A DNA stretch of 5,629 bases from an uncultured Oscillospiraceae bacterium. GTDB lineage: Bacteria > Bacillota > Clostridia > Oscillospirales > Ruminococcaceae. The stretch lies in NCBI GenBank assembly GCA_950097605.1, contig CATNEU010000116.1, positions 1 to 5,629 of the forward strand. Reading direction: 5' to 3'. Every line of letters starts with the position of its first letter. Position 1 is the stretch's first letter. The notes beneath the pieces were generated by a model. That model was given only the letters and a program-made list of their open reading frames with translations. It did no database searches and had not been told where the DNA came from. Shown piece after piece: positions 3,786 through 5,629 of this stretch. Position numbers and translations under genes: made by a program.

Positions 3786-5629
3786 ATGAAGAACACCATT
3801 CTGATTGTGGACGATGCGGAGATCAACCGTTCGCTGCTGATTGATATGCTTTCCGGTGAATATGAAATTCTGGAGGCGTCCAACGGGCTGGAGGCGCTTG
3901 CGCTGATCAACCGCCATGCGTCCGAGCTGTCTGTGGTGCTGCTGGATATCATTATGCCGGAAATGGACGGGTTTGAAGTGCTGGCGGCCATGAACAGCAA
4001 CGGATGGGTGGAGAGAATCCCTGTAATCATCATCTCTGCCGAAAATTCCTCTTCCTATATTGAGCACGCCTACGGTCTTGGCGCGGTGGAGTATATCAAC
4101 CGTCCCTTCGACGCCAACACAGTGCAGCGCCGTGTCAAAAATATTGCCATGCTCTATTCCAAGCAAAGGACGCTTGAAAACATGGTGACCAGCCAGATTC
4201 TGGAGCGGGAAAAAAGCACATTGACCATGGTGGCGATTCTCGGCCATATTGTTGAATTCCGCAATGGCGAAAGCGGCCTGCATGTGCTGCACATCCGGAT
4301 TATTACCGAGCACCTTTTAAAAACCCTTGCGCGGAAGTCGTCCCAATATACGCTCACACCCTCCCGTATTACACTCATCACCAACGCCTCCGCCCTGCAT
4401 GATATCGGGAAAATCTCCATACCGGACGCGATTCTCAATAAGCCGGGGAAGCTCACGCCGGAGGAATACGAAATTATCAAAACCCACAGCACGATTGGGG
4501 CGGAGATGCTGGAAAACATTCCATACTTCCAATCGGATGAGATGGTGCATATTGCCCGGGACATCTGCCGCTGGCACCATGAACGGTATGACGGCGGCGG
4601 ATATCCGGATGGGCTGCGGGGAGACAACATTCCGATAGCCGCGCAGGTGGTGGCGCTGGCGGATGTTTATGACGCGCTGACCAGCAAGCGGGTGTATAAG
4701 CCTGCCTATACCCACGAAAAGGCCATGGAGATGATTGCAAACGGCGAATGCGGCTCTTTCAACCCCGTTTTGCTGGAGTGCCTGCAGGCGTCCTCTTCGT
4801 ATCTGCAAAAGGAATTGCAGATACGTTCCGCCGGCGGCATCACAAGGGATGAACTGCAAGATGCTTCGAGAAGCTTGCTGCGGCACGACAGCGCGTCCAA
4901 CCGGACGTTGGCGCTGCTGGAGCAGGAACGGACCAAATACCAGTTTTTTGCCTCGATGTCGCAGGAAATCCAGTTTGAGTATGTATACCGTTCCGATTTG
5001 CTCACACTGTCCGAGTGGAGCGCAAAACGGCTGGGCGTAAGCGAGGTGATCGCCCAGCCCTGGAAAAACGGGGAACTCTATACGGTGCTTGCCAGAAAGG
5101 ACTATATGGACCTCAAAGAGCGTCTGGCCGCCGCAACGCCGGACGACCCCATCGTCAGCCGTGTGTATTGCCTGCATATCCATGGGGAAGAGAGATGGTA
5201 TAAAGTGGTTGCCCGCCCTCTGTGGGTAGGCGATGAGGAATATGAGCTGACCGGCATTATCGGGAAGTTCATGGATATCCACAACGAACAACTGGCATTG
5301 GATCATTTTAAGCAGATGGCGCAAAAAGATGCACTGACGGGGCTGTATAATGGAGCCTATGCGAAAAAAAAGGTGGAGCAGGCGCTGGCAAAAGGAAATG
5401 GGAATAAAAAATTCGCCCTTTTGCTATTTGATCTGGATTATTTTAAAAGTGCAAACGACCGGTATGGGCATATGTTCGGCGACCAGCTCTTGCAGGCGGT
5501 TGCACAGCGGGTATGCAAGAGCGTCCGGAATACGGACATTGTCGCCCGCATCGGCGGAGATGAGTTTTTGATCTTTATGGAATACAAAGAGGACAGCACC
5601 CCCCTTGTGGAGAGGATTTTCGATTCGAT
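3786..5629 (+). CDS. Response regulator with HD-GYP, PAS-like and GGDEF domains (c-di-GMP turnover), 3' end outside window
   Basis: The frame is open from ATG 3786 to the window end (614 whole codons). A receiver domain (about 3-120) has acidic Asp9/Asp10, phosphoacceptor Asp54 and Ser84; the usual Lys before the conserved Pro is Arg106 (NRPF). After a helical linker, an HD-GYP domain (about 145-340) keeps the family's metal-binding and signature residues: His166, His205-Asp206 (HDIGK), His234, His264-His265 (HHERYDGGGYPDGL) and Asp293. This class cleaves cyclic di-GMP. Residues from about 385 to 505 (KYQFFASMSQEIQFEY onward) look like a PAS sensor domain. The GGDEF domain starts at DALTGLYN (515), has FDLDYFK with metal-binding Asp549, an RxxD inhibitory site (Arg581-Asp584) and an intact GGDEF (590-594), so it should make cyclic di-GMP. 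It lacks only its C-terminal part here. The start 2 nt after the HPt gene suggests coupled translation and a phosphorelay to Asp54. Confidence 0.93.
   Translation, partial: MKNTILIVDDAEINRSLLIDMLSGEYEILEASNGLEALALINRHASELSVVLLDIIMPEMDGFEVLAAMNSNGWVERIPVIIISAENSSSYIEHAYGLGAVEYINRPFDANTVQRRVKNIAMLYSKQRTLENMVTSQILEREKSTLTMVAILGHIVEFRNGESGLHVLHIRIITEHLLKTLARKSSQYTLTPSRITLITNASALHDIGKISIPDAILNKPGKLTPEEYEIIKTHSTIGAEMLENIPYFQSDEMVHIARDICRWHHERYDGGGYPDGLRGDNIPIAAQVVALADVYDALTSKRVYKPAYTHEKAMEMIANGECGSFNPVLLECLQASSSYLQKELQIRSAGGITRDELQDASRSLLRHDSASNRTLALLEQERTKYQFFASMSQEIQFEYVYRSDLLTLSEWSAKRLGVSEVIAQPWKNGELYTVLARKDYMDLKERLAAATPDDPIVSRVYCLHIHGEERWYKVVARPLWVGDEEYELTGIIGKFMDIHNEQLALDHFKQMAQKDALTGLYNGAYAKKKVEQALAKGNGNKKFALLLFDLDYFKSANDRYGHMFGDQLLQAVAQRVCKSVRNTDIVARIGGDEFLIFMEYKEDSTPLVERIFDS

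Noticed and set aside
4317..5324. Long minus-strand open frame (335 codons) opposite the response regulator
   Set aside because: The + strand encodes a protein with several intact domain motifs across the whole stretch; the minus frame has no recognisable domain and is a shadow of GC-rich codons.

Overview
The window looks like chromosomal DNA of a Gram-positive, probably clostridial (Oscillospiraceae/Ruminococcaceae-type) bacterium. The reasons are consensus AGGAGG-type ribosome binding sites, a near-consensus SigA promoter with an extended -10, a short lipoprotein with a Gram-positive-style lipobox and Gly/Asn/Ser linker, FtsX-type ABC permeases, and a stand-alone HPt protein next to a REC/HD-GYP/GGDEF protein. 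Base composition is moderately GC-rich throughout. The taxonomic assignment is inference; no marker gene is present. All genes lie on the + strand.

Region 1 (1-3095) is one apparent operon: the 3' end of an FtsX/MacB-type permease (1-627), its ATPase (632-1297), a second, paralogous permease (1338-2606) and a small lipoprotein of unknown function (2631-3095). Gaps are 4, 40 and 24 nt, and each complete gene has its own good ribosome binding site. The two permeases are clearly homologous over their shared C-terminal halves, so the complex is most simply a heterodimer with two copies of the ATPase, laid out like LolC-LolD-LolE but probably in a monoderm. The substrate cannot be read from the sequence. 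The lipoprotein may be an accessory on the outer face of the membrane.

Region 2 (3096-3405) is non-coding. It holds a 28-bp perfect inverted repeat with a 10-nt loop (best read as an intrinsic terminator), a pair of GCGCTGCA-NN-GCG direct repeats exactly 30 bp apart, and a strong promoter (TTGATT, 17 bp, TGCTATAAT).

Region 3 (3406-5629) is a two-gene signalling unit: a stand-alone histidine phosphotransfer (HPt) protein, followed 2 nt later by a large response regulator with the order REC, HD-GYP, PAS-like, GGDEF, cut by the window end. The HD-GYP metal ligands, the GGDEF motif and the RxxD inhibitory site all look intact, so the protein could both make and break down cyclic di-GMP. Phosphate from an unseen kinase could reach its receiver domain through the neighbouring HPt protein.

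I see no mobile element, CRISPR array, tRNA or rRNA. The region is plausible ordinary genome. The most notable points are the bifunctional c-di-GMP regulator paired with an orphan HPt, and the structured intergenic region that separates the two operons.
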